A stretch of DNA of 64,000 nt, taken from positions 248,001-312,000 of the forward strand of contig NZ_KQ410728.1 of the NCBI RefSeq assembly GCF_001262505.1. The letters are read 5' to 3'. The notes below the pieces were generated by a model. It saw only the letters and a program-made list of their open reading frames with translations. It made no database searches and had not been told where the DNA came from. Of this stretch, positions 1 to 9,741 are shown piece after piece. How positions within the stretch are numbered: position 1 is the first letter of the stretch; each line of letters opens with the position of its first letter. This stretch comes from Shinella sp. SUS2 (GTDB taxonomy: Bacteria > Pseudomonadota > Alphaproteobacteria > Rhizobiales > Rhizobiaceae). Position numbers and translations under genes: made by a program.

Positions 1-257
1 CGACCCGTCTGGCGCTGCTCCTCGAAGCGGATCGTGTTGGCGGGGAGGCGGATATGGTCCTGACCGATCACGACGTCGACAGGCTCGGCATTCTCGGTGT
101 GACCGGCCAGCGCGATACGCTCGCCGAGAACGCGCCCGGCAACGCTGATCGCCACCGTCAGACCCGCCAGCACGGCAACGCCGATCGTCAGTCGCGTCAG
201 AAGACGATGGGAGATGAGGGGGGCGTGTTCGTCATTGCCGGTCGCTGCCGCTGTCAT
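1..257 (-). CDS. Single-pass membrane-anchored protein, partial (N-terminal 85 codons)
   Basis: The frame opens at an ATG at 255-257 and runs leftward off the edge of the window, so only the N-terminus is visible. The fragment has about 20 polar residues, one hydrophobic segment at about residues 22-41 (core TIGVAVLAGLTVAISVAG), and then a charged region starting near GERIALAGHTENAEP that would lie in the periplasm. That layout fits a single-pass inner-membrane protein with its N-terminus in the cytoplasm. I do not recognise the family from this fragment. It is divergently oriented from the small gene at 503, separated by about 245 bases in which I see no further gene. Confidence 0.75.
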   Translation of the reverse strand, partial: MTAAATGNDEHAPLISHRLLTRLTIGVAVLAGLTVAISVAGRVLGERIALAGHTENAEPVDVVIGQDHIRLPANTIRFEEQRQTG

Positions 258-502
258 CTCTTCCGCTTTCGATGATCCGGCCGGAATCGGCTACCTGCGC
301 CATCTCGACCCTATGCGGAGCCTCTGCGAACAGGGTTAATTTTTGGTTGAGATCGGGCGCTGGCAACCGATCCGCCCTGTACCGCTTCGGGGCCGAGGGC
401 TGCAAGATTTCCCGACTTGTTGCTGACGCATTCTGCTCCTAGATTCCTGGTCGCACCCGACAGCAATCAATGCCGGCTGGATGCGGAACAGGGGAGGCAG
501 CC

Positions 503-718
503 ATGGACGTGCTTCGAGACCCCACGCATATCGGCATATTCGAGCCGCAGGACCTCGTCGTCCTGCAAGGCGTCTTCACCCGATTGGCGGCGGCAAACAC
601 CCCGAGCCTCGACGAAGCCCGCGCAAGGTCACTCGCCCGGTCGATCATCACGCTTTATAGACATGGCGTGCGCGACCCCGAGCAACTCTTCGACGCGCTG
701 CAGGTTCAGGCCTCGTGA
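503..718 (+). CDS. Small conserved-looking hypothetical protein (71 aa)
   Basis: The ATG at 503 is chosen because a purine-rich ribosome binding site (ggggaggc, 491-498) lies just upstream; an in-frame ATG at 470 has no such site. The 71-residue product is soluble, begins MDVLRDPTHIGIFEP, and has two predicted helices, including an arginine-rich one (EARARSLARSIITLYRHG) followed by a short acidic one ending in ALQVQAS. It has no signal peptide or membrane segment. I do not recognise a named family and assign no function. It stands alone between a divergent membrane protein and rlpA, with about 200 bases before rlpA. Confidence 0.6.
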   Translation: MDVLRDPTHIGIFEPQDLVVLQGVFTRLAAANTPSLDEARARSLARSIITLYRHGVRDPEQLFDALQVQAS

Positions 719-917
719 AACTGACGATGATGGATGGGCGGCCCATTTAACCAAGCATAAACCATGAATCATGGAAGCTTGCTGCGGGGTTCCCATCCAT
801 TCGCAATTTCGCCATCTTATTGGCATGATTAACGGACTGTTATTTACTGAGTGGCATTGACGGCCGACTTGCAGGGGCAAGGCAGTTGGCTGGCGCACCG
901 TCGGGGACAATAGCGGC

Positions 918-1934
918 GTGGGACATAAAAAATCGACGATCAAGACGACCCGGTTCGGCACGAGCTTGCGGTTGTTGACTATTCCGCTGATCTGCGCGGG
1001 CCTTGCAGCCTGTGCGACGACCACGCCCGCACCCAAGAAAAAGGTGCGCAGCAAGGAATATTTCTCCGAGTCGGAATATGGCGTGAAGGCGAGCCCGCGC
1101 GTCGTTGAGGAAGGGCAGGCCGTGCCGAAGGGCGGTGGCCGCTACCAGGTCGGCAAAGCCTATCAGGTTCGCGGCAAGTGGTATCAGCCGAAGGAAGAGC
1201 CGGGCTACAACAAGACCGGCCTTGCCTCCTGGTATGGTTCCGCCTTCCACGGCCGCAAGACGGCGAACGGCGAGGTCTACGACAAGTATCATCTCTCCGC
1301 CGCGCATCCGACCTTCCCGCTGCCGAGCTATGCGCGTGTCACGAACATGGAAAACGGCACGTCCGTCGTCGTGCGCGTCAACGATCGCGGTCCGTACCAT
1401 GCCGGCCGGGTGATTGACGTCTCTTCCAAGACGGCAGACCTCCTCGACATGAAGCGCACCGGCACGGCCAAGGTGCGGGTGCAGTATGTCGGCAAGGCCC
1501 CGCTCGACGGCAATGACATGCCCTATCTCATGGCCTCGTACGTCACCAAGGGGTCACGTGTTCCTGCGGTCGATCCGGGTGGGCAGATCGCCACGGGCGT
1601 CATGGTGGCCTCGGCAGACAACCGAATGCTGCCGAGCGACGGCCAGGGCGAGGGCGTGCTGAGGGTTCCGGCCGAAAGCACGATGACGGCGCTCGCCAAG
1701 ACGACACCGACCTCCGACGCCTTCCAGGTGATGGAACAATTCGTCATGCTGCCGGAGATCGGTCCGATGCCGATCGAGCGGCCGAACTTCGTGCCGCAGC
1801 TTTCGGCCGAGCCGAGCTATGCCGCAGCTTATGCGGACGAGCGCGTACGCGATGCCGCCGGCGCCTTCGATGCCATCCTGACGATCGACGGCAGGCTGAC
1901 GCCGCTCTCGGCGCTTGCCGACAACGCGGGCTGA
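918..1934 (+). CDS. rlpA: RlpA-like septal-ring lytic transglycosylase lipoprotein
   Basis: RlpA proteins are outer-membrane lipoproteins with a double-psi beta-barrel domain that cut glycan strands lacking stem peptides during septation. Here a basic N-terminus and hydrophobic segment end in a lipobox (LAAC, lipidated Cys at about residue 32), followed by a lysine-rich linker. The RlpA core is clear at about residues 100-195: GLASWYGSAFHGRKTANGE, then VRVNDRGPYHAGR and VIDVSSKTADLLDM, which carry the conserved Glu, Asp and His region. The C-terminal third is low-complexity and shows no recognisable SPOR repeat, unlike E. coli RlpA. The start is a GTG at 918. A D,D-peptidase homologue follows 70 bases downstream, consistent with a cell-wall cluster. 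Confidence 0.9.
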   Translation: MGHKKSTIKTTRFGTSLRLLTIPLICAGLAACATTTPAPKKKVRSKEYFSESEYGVKASPRVVEEGQAVPKGGGRYQVGKAYQVRGKWYQPKEEPGYNKTGLASWYGSAFHGRKTANGEVYDKYHLSAAHPTFPLPSYARVTNMENGTSVVVRVNDRGPYHAGRVIDVSSKTADLLDMKRTGTAKVRVQYVGKAPLDGNDMPYLMASYVTKGSRVPAVDPGGQIATGVMVASADNRMLPSDGQGEGVLRVPAESTMTALAKTTPTSDAFQVMEQFVMLPEIGPMPIERPNFVPQLSAEPSYAAAYADERVRDAAGAFDAILTIDGRLTPLSALADNAG

Positions 1935-2004
1935 TCGTCCGCGTTCCCAAAGCCGTTTGCGCATCGCGGGCGGCTGTGGGAGTGTGACGACATCCGGAGT
2001 CGCC

Positions 2005-3168
2005 ATGCATCGCCGCCTTTTCGCCGTCCTCATTTTCCTGCTCTCCGTTACGAGCCCAGCGTTTGCCCAGTCGGCTGCGCCGCAGGCCGGTTTCGACGTC
2101 AAGGCCAGGCAGGTCTACCTCATCGAGGCGGAGACCGGCACGGTGCTGTTTGCGCGCGCAGAGGATGACGCAGTGCCGGCCGCCTCGCTTGCCAAGCTGA
2201 TGACCATGGCAAGCGTCTTCAAGGCACTTTCGGCCGGCGAGGCGACGCTCGACACGACCTATCCGGTTACCGAATACGCCTGGCGCACCGGCGGTGCACC
2301 GTCGCGCACCTCCACGATGTTCGCGGCGCTGAAATCCGCCCCGCGCGTCGAGGACCTCGTCCGTGGCGTCACCGTGCAATTCGCCAACGACGCCTGCATC
2401 ATCCTCGCCGAGGGGCTTGCCGGTTCGGAAACGGCCTTTGCCGAACGGATGACGGCAGAGGCGAGGGCGCTCGGGCTTGTAAAATCAAACTTTGCCAACG
2501 CCACCGGCCTGCCGAACCCTGGCAACAAAGTGACGATGCGCGAGATGGTGATACTCGCCCGACATCTGCAAACCACCTACCCGCAGCACATGCGCTACTA
2601 TCTCGAACCGGAGTTCGAGTGGAACAAGATAAAGCAGCGCAACCGCAATCCGCTGTTGGCGCTCAACATCGGCGTGACGGGCTTCGTCACCGGCTTTTCG
2701 GAGGAGGGCGGCTATTCCGTCGTCGCCGCCGTGAACCGCGACGGCAAACATCTCGTGCTTGCGATGGGCGGGATGGAGAACGACAAGGCGCGCATCGAAG
2801 AATCCCGTCGTATCATCGAATGGGCGCTGTCCTCCTTCGAACGGCGCACGCTCTTCAAGGAAGGCGAGCCCATCGCGGATGCCAGCGTCTATGGCGGCGA
2901 TGCCTCGACCGTGCCGCTCGTCGCCGGCGAGCAGGTGGACGTCTTTCTGCCGAAGGACAATTCGCAGCGGCTCGTCGCGCGCGTCGTCTACACCTGGCCG
3001 GTGCGCGCGCCGGTGACGCCGGGGCAGGCGGTCGGTACGCTGAAAATCTGGAACGACAAGCAGCTCTTGCGCGAGGTTTCGGTAAAGACGGCGGGCACCG
3101 TCGGCGTCGGCACGTTGCGGGCGCGGGCGCTCGATGCGCTGATCGAACTGTTCTTCTTCTGGATTTGA
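2005..3168 (+). CDS. D-alanyl-D-alanine carboxypeptidase family protein (PBP5/6 type) with degenerate active-site motifs
   Basis: This is a low-molecular-mass penicillin-binding protein homologue of 387 residues. The ATG at 2005 gives a clean signal peptide (MHRRLFAVLIFLLSVTSPAFAQ); a longer in-frame start at 1915 would hide it. Family proteins trim the terminal D-Ala from periplasmic peptidoglycan. The first motif SxxK is intact (S61-L-A-K64). The second motif, normally SxN, reads F126-A-N128. The third, normally KTG, reads V228-T-G230 in GVTGFVTGFSEEGGY. The C-terminus ends in a hydrophobic/aromatic helix (LIELFFFWI), the usual membrane anchor of this class. With Ser and Lys of motifs two and three missing, activity is doubtful; it may be a penicillin-binding or regulatory pseudoenzyme. 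It lies between rlpA and tmk. Confidence 0.85.
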   Translation: MHRRLFAVLIFLLSVTSPAFAQSAAPQAGFDVKARQVYLIEAETGTVLFARAEDDAVPAASLAKLMTMASVFKALSAGEATLDTTYPVTEYAWRTGGAPSRTSTMFAALKSAPRVEDLVRGVTVQFANDACIILAEGLAGSETAFAERMTAEARALGLVKSNFANATGLPNPGNKVTMREMVILARHLQTTYPQHMRYYLEPEFEWNKIKQRNRNPLLALNIGVTGFVTGFSEEGGYSVVAAVNRDGKHLVLAMGGMENDKARIEESRRIIEWALSSFERRTLFKEGEPIADASVYGGDASTVPLVAGEQVDVFLPKDNSQRLVARVVYTWPVRAPVTPGQAVGTLKIWNDKQLLREVSVKTAGTVGVGTLRARALDALIELFFFWI

Positions 3169-3292
3169 CATCTTCTGGACGTGACAGGTCCCAACGGGGC
3201 GAAAAGCGTTTCGCCGGCCGGAAACATGGGGTAGTAGTGTCCCGAGTCATGCCGGCCGTGCCGGATATCGCGCAGAAAGACGGAAACAGGAT

Positions 3293-3976
3293 TTGTCGGC
3301 CGCACCGGGTTTGTTTGTCACGTTCGAGGGCGGCGAGGGCGCCGGAAAGTCGACGCAGATCCGGCTTCTGGCCGAAGCCCTGCGCGCACGCGGCCTCACC
3401 GTGCTGATGACGCGTGAGCCGGGCGGCTCCAGGGGCGCGGAGGCGGTGCGTCACGTTCTCCTGTCGGGTGCCGCCGAGCCTTATGGCATCCGCATGGAGG
3501 CCGTGCTTTTTGCCGCCGCGCGCAGCGACCATGTCGAAGAGGTCATCCGCCCGGCGCTTGCCACCGGCACGGTCGTGCTGTGCGATCGTTTCATGGATTC
3601 CTCCCGCGTCTATCAGGGCATTACCGGCAATCTCGAACAGCCGTTCGTCGAAGCGCTGGAGCGCGTCGCGATCAACGGGGTCGTGCCCGACTGCACGATC
3701 ATCTTCGACCTGCCTGCCGCCATCGGCCTCGAGCGTGCCCGCAAGCGCGGCGCCGGCGGGAGCGAGGTGCCCGACCGCTTCGAGAAGGAAGAGCTGGAAA
3801 CCCACGAAAAGCGCCGCGAGGCCTTTCTCGACATCGCAGAGCGCGAACCGCTGCGCTGCCGCGTGGTGGATGCGACAAAGGCCCAGGACGTGATCGCGGC
3901 CGAGGTGCTTGCCCTCGTCGAACCGCTTTTGCCCATCAGCGCCCGCGGCAACCAGGACCCGGAGCACATCTCGTGA
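3293..3976 (+). CDS. tmk: Thymidylate kinase
   Basis: Thymidylate kinase phosphorylates dTMP to dTDP in the cytoplasm, the step before dTTP. The 227-residue protein has the P-loop GGEGAGKST near residue 13-21, the REPGG motif of the dTMP site at about 41-45, and the [12 protein letters not shown] segment near residue 100. The best start is TTG at 3293, placed a few bases after a short purine run (acagg) and just before [10 protein letters not shown]; no ATG fits. The gene overlaps holB by 4 bases (GTGA), so the two are translationally coupled. tmk-holB pairing is common in bacteria and joins dTTP supply with a replication clamp-loader subunit. Confidence 0.95.
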   Translation: MSAAPGLFVTFEGGEGAGKSTQIRLLAEALRARGLTVLMTREPGGSRGAEAVRHVLLSGAAEPYGIRMEAVLFAAARSDHVEEVIRPALATGTVVLCDRFMDSSRVYQGITGNLEQPFVEALERVAINGVVPDCTIIFDLPAAIGLERARKRGAGGSEVPDRFEKEELETHEKRREAFLDIAEREPLRCRVVDATKAQDVIAAEVLALVEPLLPISARGNQDPEHIS

Positions 3977-5004
3977 GCGAGGATCGGCCCGGCATTCTCG
4001 ACGGCGCAGTGTATCCCGCCGAGCAGACGAAACTCTTCGGCCACACCGAGGCGGCGACGTTTCTCGCGCGCTCTTACCGCTCCGGCAAAGGGCACCATGC
4101 GATCCTGATCGAGGGCCCCGAGGGTATCGGCAAGGCGACGCTCGCCTTCCGTTTCGCCAACCATGTCCTTCACCATCCGGAGCCCGCAGACGCGCCGGAA
4201 ACGATCGCCGATCCGTCGCCCGCATCGCCGATCACCCGGCAGCTCGCTGCCGGCGCGTCGCACAATCTCCTGCATCTCAGCCGCCCGGTCGATGAGAAGA
4301 CCGGCAAGGTGAAGGCCTTCATCACGGTCGACGAGGTGCGCAAGGCCGGCAAATTCCTCGCGCAGACATCGGGCACGGGCAACTGGCGCATCGTCATCAT
4401 CGACCCCGCCGACGATCTCAACCGCAACGCCGCCAACGCCATCCTGAAAATCCTTGAGGAGCCGCCAAAACGCTCGCTCTTCCTGGTGCTGACCCACGCC
4501 CCCGGAAAACTCCTGCCGACCATCCGCTCACGCTGCCTGCCGCTATCGCTTTCGCCGCTGTCGCAGGACGATCTGGCCGCTGCCCTCGACAGTCTCGCTG
4601 CATCGCCATCCGGCCCACGGGCAGGGGAGGTGTTGTCCGCCGCCCATGGCAGCGTTTCCGAAGCGCTCAAACTCACCAACTACGGCGGCTTCGATATCGT
4701 GGAGGCCTTCCGCACCATCGTGGAGGCTCCGGCCGAGCCGCCGCGCCGCGACGTGCACAAGCTCGCCGACGTGCTTTCCGCGAAGGACAGCGACACGGTC
4801 TTTTCGTTCTTCTGTCAGCATGTCACCGATTTCGTGACGGACGCCGCCCGCAGCGCCGCGCTCTCCGGCGACCTCTCCCGCGCCGACCGCCTTGCCCATC
4901 TCTCCTCGCAGCTCGGCGAACGCATCACCGTCGCGGGGGCCTACAATCTCGATCGCAAGCAGACGATCATCACCGTGCTCGACGACATCCGGGCCTCTCT
5001 CTAG
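3973..5004 (+). CDS. holB: DNA polymerase III subunit delta prime
   Basis: The delta' subunit is a AAA+ component of the clamp loader that opens the beta sliding clamp. The GTG at 3973 overlaps the tmk stop codon and gives a 343-residue protein, a normal length. It has a Walker A-like loop ([10 protein letters not shown]) near residue 37-46, the sensor region [20 protein letters not shown] typical of clamp loaders, the LKILEEPP box, and the SRC-type motif in TIRSRCLPL. The C-terminal third is the helical collar domain. The same frame stays open upstream inside tmk, which is why a longer version could be misread. A secreted-protein gene and metG follow. Confidence 0.93.
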   Translation: MSEDRPGILDGAVYPAEQTKLFGHTEAATFLARSYRSGKGHHAILIEGPEGIGKATLAFRFANHVLHHPEPADAPETIADPSPASPITRQLAAGASHNLLHLSRPVDEKTGKVKAFITVDEVRKAGKFLAQTSGTGNWRIVIIDPADDLNRNAANAILKILEEPPKRSLFLVLTHAPGKLLPTIRSRCLPLSLSPLSQDDLAAALDSLAASPSGPRAGEVLSAAHGSVSEALKLTNYGGFDIVEAFRTIVEAPAEPPRRDVHKLADVLSAKDSDTVFSFFCQHVTDFVTDAARSAALSGDLSRADRLAHLSSQLGERITVAGAYNLDRKQTIITVLDDIRASL

Positions 5005-5063
5005 TTTCACGCCATAGTTATGGCCCGGTTTCATGCGGTCTTGGATGAGCGTTTGGAATCGGA

Positions 5064-5531
5064 ATGGTCATGCCGGCACTTTTGCTTCTCTGCCTTCTCT
5101 TCGGGGCGTTTTTTCATGCCGCCGACGCCTTTTCGGCCGAAATTCCGGGTGGCATGCCCTTTCCGGTCCAGACGGCGATTGTTCAGGAAAACGGCGATCC
5201 GATCATCGGGGCCGTCCTGTGTGCGTTCGATACCGATTGCACGCTCCTTGCAGAAGACGCTCAAGGGTTTCGGCTTTCGCTTAAAGTGCCCTACGGCCGC
5301 CATTGCTTCCCGAAGCGACTTTCGCTGCGCTGCGTGTCCGGCGATTGCTCGTTTTTGAACGGCAGTTCGTCCGTGGCGTTTGGTGAAGAACGGGAATTCC
5401 CGTTCTTTGAGGGAAGTTTTGGGCGAGAACTGGTCTATCGGCAGCGAACCAAACTGGGCAGCGTTCTCCTGATCGCGCCGGATTTCATCAACCGCTGCCG
5501 CATGCCATCATCGATGTTGCGGCGAAGCTGA
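5064..5531 (+). CDS. Small cysteine-containing secreted protein, unknown function
   Basis: This 155-residue frame begins with a strong signal peptide (LLLLCLLFGAFFHAADAFSA) with a likely cleavage near AFSA-E. The putative mature protein has about six cysteines, including CAFDTDC and CVSGDC, a spacing that would allow periplasmic disulfides. An alternative start is the ATG two codons later (5070). I do not recognise a family. It sits between holB and metG in the same direction, with 59 bases before it and 108 bases after it. The signal peptide and codon pattern make it more likely real than chance, but no homologue can be named from sequence alone. Confidence 0.55.
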   Translation: MVMPALLLLCLLFGAFFHAADAFSAEIPGGMPFPVQTAIVQENGDPIIGAVLCAFDTDCTLLAEDAQGFRLSLKVPYGRHCFPKRLSLRCVSGDCSFLNGSSSVAFGEEREFPFFEGSFGRELVYRQRTKLGSVLLIAPDFINRCRMPSSMLRRS

Positions 5532-5639
5532 CGTCTTTTGGAGCACGGCAGCGCAACAACGGAAACTTGCTGTTTCCCTTGCCGTCCGCATGGTCTAATA
5601 CCTTGCGGCATTGCACAACCGAAGACAGAACGCACGCTC

Positions 5640-7190
5640 ATGACCGACACGTCCCGTTTCTACATCACGACCGCCATTTCCTATCCGAACGGCAAGCCGC
5701 ATATCGGCCATGCCTACGAGCTGATCGCGACGGACGCCATGGCGCGTTACCAGCGGCTCGATGGGCGCGACGTGTTCTTCCTGACCGGCACGGACGAGCA
5801 CGGCCAGAAGATGCAGCAGACGGCGCGCAAGGAGGGCATTACGCCGCGTGAACTCGCTGACCGGAATTCGAAAGAATTCAAGGATATGGCCGTTCTTCTG
5901 AATGCGTCCAACGACGACTTCATCCGCACGACGGAAGAGCGCCACTACGAGGCCTGCGCCGAGATCTGGCGCCGCATGGCCGCCAATGGCGACATCTACA
6001 AGGGCGGTTATGCCGGCTGGTATTCCGTGCGTGACGAAGCCTATTACCAGGAAAACGAGACGGAGAAGCGCGACGACGGCGTGCGCTACGGGCCGCAGGG
6101 CACGCCCGTCGAATGGGTGGAGGAGGAGAGCTACTTCTTCCGCCTGTCCGACTATCAGGAAAAGCTCCTGAAGCACTACGAGGACAATCCGGATTTCATC
6201 GGCCCCGCCGAGCGCCGCAACGAGGTGATCTCCTTCGTCAAGTCGGGCCTCAAGGACCTTTCGGTCTCGCGCACCACCTTCGACTGGGGCATTCCGGTTC
6301 CGGGCGATCCTGCCCATGTCATGTATGTCTGGGTCGACGCGTTGACCAACTACATCACCGCGACCGGCTACATGACCGATCCCGAGGGCCCGCGCGCCAA
6401 ATACTGGCCGGCGAACATCCATATCATCGGCAAGGACATCATCCGCTTCCACGCCGTCTACTGGCCTGCGTTCCTGATGTCGGCGGGCCTGCCGCTGCCC
6501 GAGCGCGTCTTCGCCCACGGCTTCCTGCTCAACAAGGGCGAGAAGATGTCGAAGTCGCTCGGCAACGTGGTCGATCCGGTCAACCTCGTCAACCATTTCG
6601 GCCTCGACCCGATCCGCTACTTCTTCCTGCGCGAAGTCTCCTTCGGCCAGGACGGCAGCTACAGCGAAGAGGGCATCGCGACCCGCATCAACTCGGACCT
6701 CGCCAACGGCATCGGCAACCTTGCCAGCCGCTCGCTGTCGATGATCGTCAAGAACTGCGACGGCAAGGTGCCGGAATGCGGTGCGCTCTCGGACGCCGAC
6801 CGCGCCATGCTCGCCTCGGTCGATGCACTGCATGCGATCACCCGCGAGGAGATGGGCAAGCAGCAGATCCACAAGGCGCTGGCGGCGATCATCGCCGTCG
6901 TCTCGGAGGCCGACCGCTATTTTGCCGGTGAAGCGCCGTGGGCACTGAAGAAGACCGATCCGGTTCGCATGGGCACCGTGCTCTATGTGACGGCGGAAGT
7001 CGTGCGCCAGATCGCGATCCTCTTGCAGCCCTTCATGCCGAAATCCAGCCGCAAGCTGCTCGATCTCGTTGCCGCACCCGTCGAAAAGCGCGATTTCGCG
7101 GCGCTTGGCGAAGCCGGCCGTCTTGTCAGCGGCACGCCGCTGGACGCGCCGACCCCGGTCTTCCCGCGTTATGTCGCGCCCGAGGCGTAA
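5640..7190 (+). CDS. metG: Methionyl-tRNA synthetase
   Basis: This class I synthetase charges methionine onto elongator and initiator tRNA-Met. The product is 516 residues from the ATG at 5640 ([19 protein letters not shown]); the frame is open for 34 codons upstream but lacks family similarity there. The HIGH signature appears as PHIGHAYE near residue 20, and KMSKS as [14 protein letters not shown] near residue 303. The connective region carries no CxxC zinc-knuckle cysteines, and the C-terminus ends after the anticodon-binding helices with no EMAP-like tRNA-binding domain, so this is the short, zinc-free form. The TatD gene begins immediately after its stop codon, indicating one transcript. 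Confidence 0.96.
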   Translation: MTDTSRFYITTAISYPNGKPHIGHAYELIATDAMARYQRLDGRDVFFLTGTDEHGQKMQQTARKEGITPRELADRNSKEFKDMAVLLNASNDDFIRTTEERHYEACAEIWRRMAANGDIYKGGYAGWYSVRDEAYYQENETEKRDDGVRYGPQGTPVEWVEEESYFFRLSDYQEKLLKHYEDNPDFIGPAERRNEVISFVKSGLKDLSVSRTTFDWGIPVPGDPAHVMYVWVDALTNYITATGYMTDPEGPRAKYWPANIHIIGKDIIRFHAVYWPAFLMSAGLPLPERVFAHGFLLNKGEKMSKSLGNVVDPVNLVNHFGLDPIRYFFLREVSFGQDGSYSEEGIATRINSDLANGIGNLASRSLSMIVKNCDGKVPECGALSDADRAMLASVDALHAITREEMGKQQIHKALAAIIAVVSEADRYFAGEAPWALKKTDPVRMGTVLYVTAEVVRQIAILLQPFMPKSSRKLLDLVAAPVEKRDFAALGEAGRLVSGTPLDAPTPVFPRYVAPEA

Positions 7191-7970
7191 ATGCTGATCG
7201 ATACGCATTGCCATCTGGATTTCCCCGATTTCGAGGCGGAGCGCGACGACATCGTCGCGCGCGCCCACGCGGCCGGGGTAAAGCAGATGATCACCATCTC
7301 GACACGGGTGAAGAAGTTTCCGACGATTTTGGCGATCGCCGAAAAATACCCGTCGGTGTTCTGCTCGGTCGGCACCCACCCGCACAATGCGGACGAGGAG
7401 CTGGATGTTCCGGTTTCCGAGCTGGTTGAACTGTCAAAACATCCACGCGTCGTGGCGATCGGCGAGGCGGGCCTCGACTATTTTTACGACAATGCACCGC
7501 GCGAGGCGCAGGCTATCGGCCTCCGAAACCACATCGCCGCCGCGCGGGAGACCGGGCTACCGCTGGTCATCCACAGCCGCGCGGCGGATGAGGACATGGC
7601 AGCGATTCTGACCGAGGAAACGGGGAAGGGGGCCTTTCCCTTCCTGCTGCACTGCTTCTCGTCTGGGCCGGAGCTTGCCCGCATCGGCGTGGAGCTGGGC
7701 GGTTACGTCTCGTTCTCCGGCATCCTCACTTTCCCGAAATCGGAAGAGCTGCGCGAGATCGCCAAAACCGTGCCGCTGGAACGCATGCTGGTCGAGACCG
7801 ACGCGCCCTACCTTGCGCCAAAACCTTACCGCGGAAAACGCAACGAACCGGCCTATGTGGCGCACACCGCCGCCGTGCTGGCGGAAACCGTCGGCGCCAG
7901 CGCAGACGAGATCGCCCGCATCACCACCGAAAACGCCTTCCGCATTTTTTCCAAGATGCCGCGGGTGTAA
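7191..7970 (+). CDS. TatD family metal-dependent deoxyribonuclease
   Basis: TatD-family enzymes are TIM-barrel metal hydrolases with 3'-5' exonuclease activity on DNA. The 259-residue protein has the N-terminal metal ligands DTHCHLD, the GEAGLDYFYD strand, the HSR and HCFSSG histidines, and the C-terminal LVETDAPYLAP motif, all in the expected order. The ATG directly follows the metG stop with no gap. The metG-tatD order is common among bacteria, and the MBL hydrolase 2 bases downstream completes a three-gene run. Confidence 0.93.
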   Translation: MLIDTHCHLDFPDFEAERDDIVARAHAAGVKQMITISTRVKKFPTILAIAEKYPSVFCSVGTHPHNADEELDVPVSELVELSKHPRVVAIGEAGLDYFYDNAPREAQAIGLRNHIAAARETGLPLVIHSRAADEDMAAILTEETGKGAFPFLLHCFSSGPELARIGVELGGYVSFSGILTFPKSEELREIAKTVPLERMLVETDAPYLAPKPYRGKRNEPAYVAHTAAVLAETVGASADEIARITTENAFRIFSKMPRV

Positions 7971-7972
7971 CC

Positions 7973-8800
7973 GTGGCCTTTGCGCGGCGCTTCACCATTC
8001 TCGGCTGCGGCTCGTCGCCCGGCGTGCCGCGCATCACCGGTGACTGGGGCGCCTGCGATCCCGCCAACCCGAAGAACCGCCGTACCCGCGCCGCCTTCCT
8101 CGTCGAGCAGATCGGCCCGGAGGGCACGACGACCGTGGTCATCGATACAGGGCCGGATTTCCGCGCGCAGATGATCGCCGCGCGCGTCGAAACCATCGAT
8201 GCGGTGCTCTATACCCACGCCCATGCCGACCATATCCACGGCATCGATGACATCAGGGGGTTTGTGCTGCAGAACCACAGGCAGGTGCCGATCTGGGCCG
8301 ATCCGGTGACGATGGAGCGCATCCGCGAAGGCTTCGGCTATTGCCTTAAGACCCCGCCGGGCAGCATGTATCCGCCGATCGTGACGGAGAACCTGATCGA
8401 GCCGATGGACAGGCCCGTGACGATCGACGGGCGAGGGGGCGCCATTACCTTCCAGCCCCTGCTCCAGGTGCACGGCTCCATCCATTCGCTCGGCTTCCGC
8501 ATCGGTGATGTCGCCTATTGCAGCGACATCAGCGACTTCCCGGGCGAAACCGTCCCGCGCCTCAAAGACCTAGACATGCTGATCGTCGATGCGCTGCAAT
8601 ACCGCTTCCACTCCAGCCATCTGTCGCTCAGCCAGGCCTTGGAGTGGATTGAACGGCTGAAGCCGGCGCGCGCCATCCTGACCCATATGCATGTGCCGCT
8701 CGACTACGACACGGTACAAAAAGAAACGCCGGATCATGTCGAACCGGCGTATGATGGTCTCAGCTTCGAGATCGTGCTTGCGGACGATCAGGCGAAATAG
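7973..8800 (+). CDS. MBL-fold metallohydrolase (PhnP-like)
   Basis: This is a metallo-beta-lactamase fold hydrolase of 275 residues starting at GTG 7973, two bases after the TatD stop. The signature [10 protein letters not shown] is at about residues 81-90, with further likely ligands in VIDTGPDF, the YCSDISDF strand and [11 protein letters not shown] near the C-terminus. The N-terminal [10 protein letters not shown] segment is typical of the branch that includes PhnP (cyclic phosphodiesterase) and related enzymes. Its exact substrate is not deducible; adjacency to metG and tatD suggests nucleic-acid or nucleotide metabolism, which is inference. Its 3' end overlaps the convergent purC gene by 13 bases. 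Confidence 0.88.
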   Translation: MAFARRFTILGCGSSPGVPRITGDWGACDPANPKNRRTRAAFLVEQIGPEGTTTVVIDTGPDFRAQMIAARVETIDAVLYTHAHADHIHGIDDIRGFVLQNHRQVPIWADPVTMERIREGFGYCLKTPPGSMYPPIVTENLIEPMDRPVTIDGRGGAITFQPLLQVHGSIHSLGFRIGDVAYCSDISDFPGETVPRLKDLDMLIVDALQYRFHSSHLSLSQALEWIERLKPARAILTHMHVPLDYDTVQKETPDHVEPAYDGLSFEIVLADDQAK

Positions 8801-9741
8801 GGCTTCAGGTTCTCGCGGATGCGCTCCAGCACCGTCGCGCCCGAAAGATCGGGCACAAAAGTCTTGCCGGTGATCTGCTCGAAAGCTTGAATATAGACCT
8901 TCGAGGTCTGCTCGACGAGCTCGCGCGGGATTTCGGGGATCGGGTCCTTGTAGGGATCGCAGCGCTCGGTGACCCAGGCGCGCACGAAATCCTTGTCGAA
9001 GCTTGCCGGACGCCCGCCCGTCGCAAAACTCTGCTCGTAGCTGTCGGCGATCCAGTACCGGCTCGAATCCGGCGTGTGGATTTCGTCGGCAAGCACGATG
9101 CGGCCGTCCTTGTCCGTGCCGAATTCATACTTGGTGTCGACGAGGATCAGCCCGCGTTCGGCCGCACGGGCCTGACCGCGCGCAAACAGTGCCAGCGCAT
9201 AGCGCGACACGGTTTCCCATTGTTCTGCCGTCAGCAGGCCCTGGGCGAGGATTTCGTCGCCGGACAACGGTTCGTCATGGCCGCCGTCGAACGCCTTGCT
9301 GGTCGGCGTGATGATCGGCTCGGGCAGCTTTTCGTTGTCCCTCAGGCCATCCGGCAGCGTGATGCCGTACATCTGGCGCTCGCCCTTGCGGTATTTTGTC
9401 AGGATCGAGGTGCTGGTCGTGCCGGCGAGATAACCGCGCACGACGATCTCGACGGGCAGGATATCGAGCCGCGTGCCGATGACGACATTCGGGTCCGGAT
9501 AGGAAATGACATGGTTCGGGCAGATATCGGCGGTTTCCTCGAACCAGTAGCGCGCCGTCTGCGTCAGCACCTGGCCCTTGAAGGGAATGGCCGTAAGGAT
9601 CACATCGAAGGCACTGAGCCGGTCCGTCGCGATGATGATACGGCTGCCGTCCGGCAGGTCGTAGTTCTCGCGGACTTTCCCGTTGTAGCGGTTCGGCAGT
9701 TCCGGGATATGGGCGTCGGAGAGAATGCGCAACTCACTCAT
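8788..9741 (-). CDS. purC: Phosphoribosylaminoimidazole-succinocarboxamide synthase (long form)
   Basis: PurC joins aspartate to CAIR in purine synthesis. At 317 residues this is the long form, closer in length to yeast ADE1 than to the roughly 240-residue E. coli enzyme. Visible landmarks are [13 protein letters not shown] near the N-terminus, the [10 protein letters not shown] nucleotide region, [13 protein letters not shown], and VDTKYEFG followed by [14 protein letters not shown]. The ATG at 9741 is close to the first conserved block. Its 3' end overlaps the convergent MBL gene. Many rhizobia carry a second, shorter purC near purS/purQ/purL; whether this genome does cannot be seen here. 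Confidence 0.95.
   Translation of the reverse strand: MSELRILSDAHIPELPNRYNGKVRENYDLPDGSRIIIATDRLSAFDVILTAIPFKGQVLTQTARYWFEETADICPNHVISYPDPNVVIGTRLDILPVEIVVRGYLAGTTSTSILTKYRKGERQMYGITLPDGLRDNEKLPEPIITPTSKAFDGGHDEPLSGDEILAQGLLTAEQWETVSRYALALFARGQARAAERGLILVDTKYEFGTDKDGRIVLADEIHTPDSSRYWIADSYEQSFATGGRPASFDKDFVRAWVTERCDPYKDPIPEIPRELVEQTSKVYIQAFEQITGKTFVPDLSGATVLERIRENLKPYFA

Noticed and set aside
8718-8750. Inverted repeat ACGCCGG...CCGGCGT resembling a terminator
   Set aside because: It lies within the coding sequence of the MBL hydrolase and has no T run.
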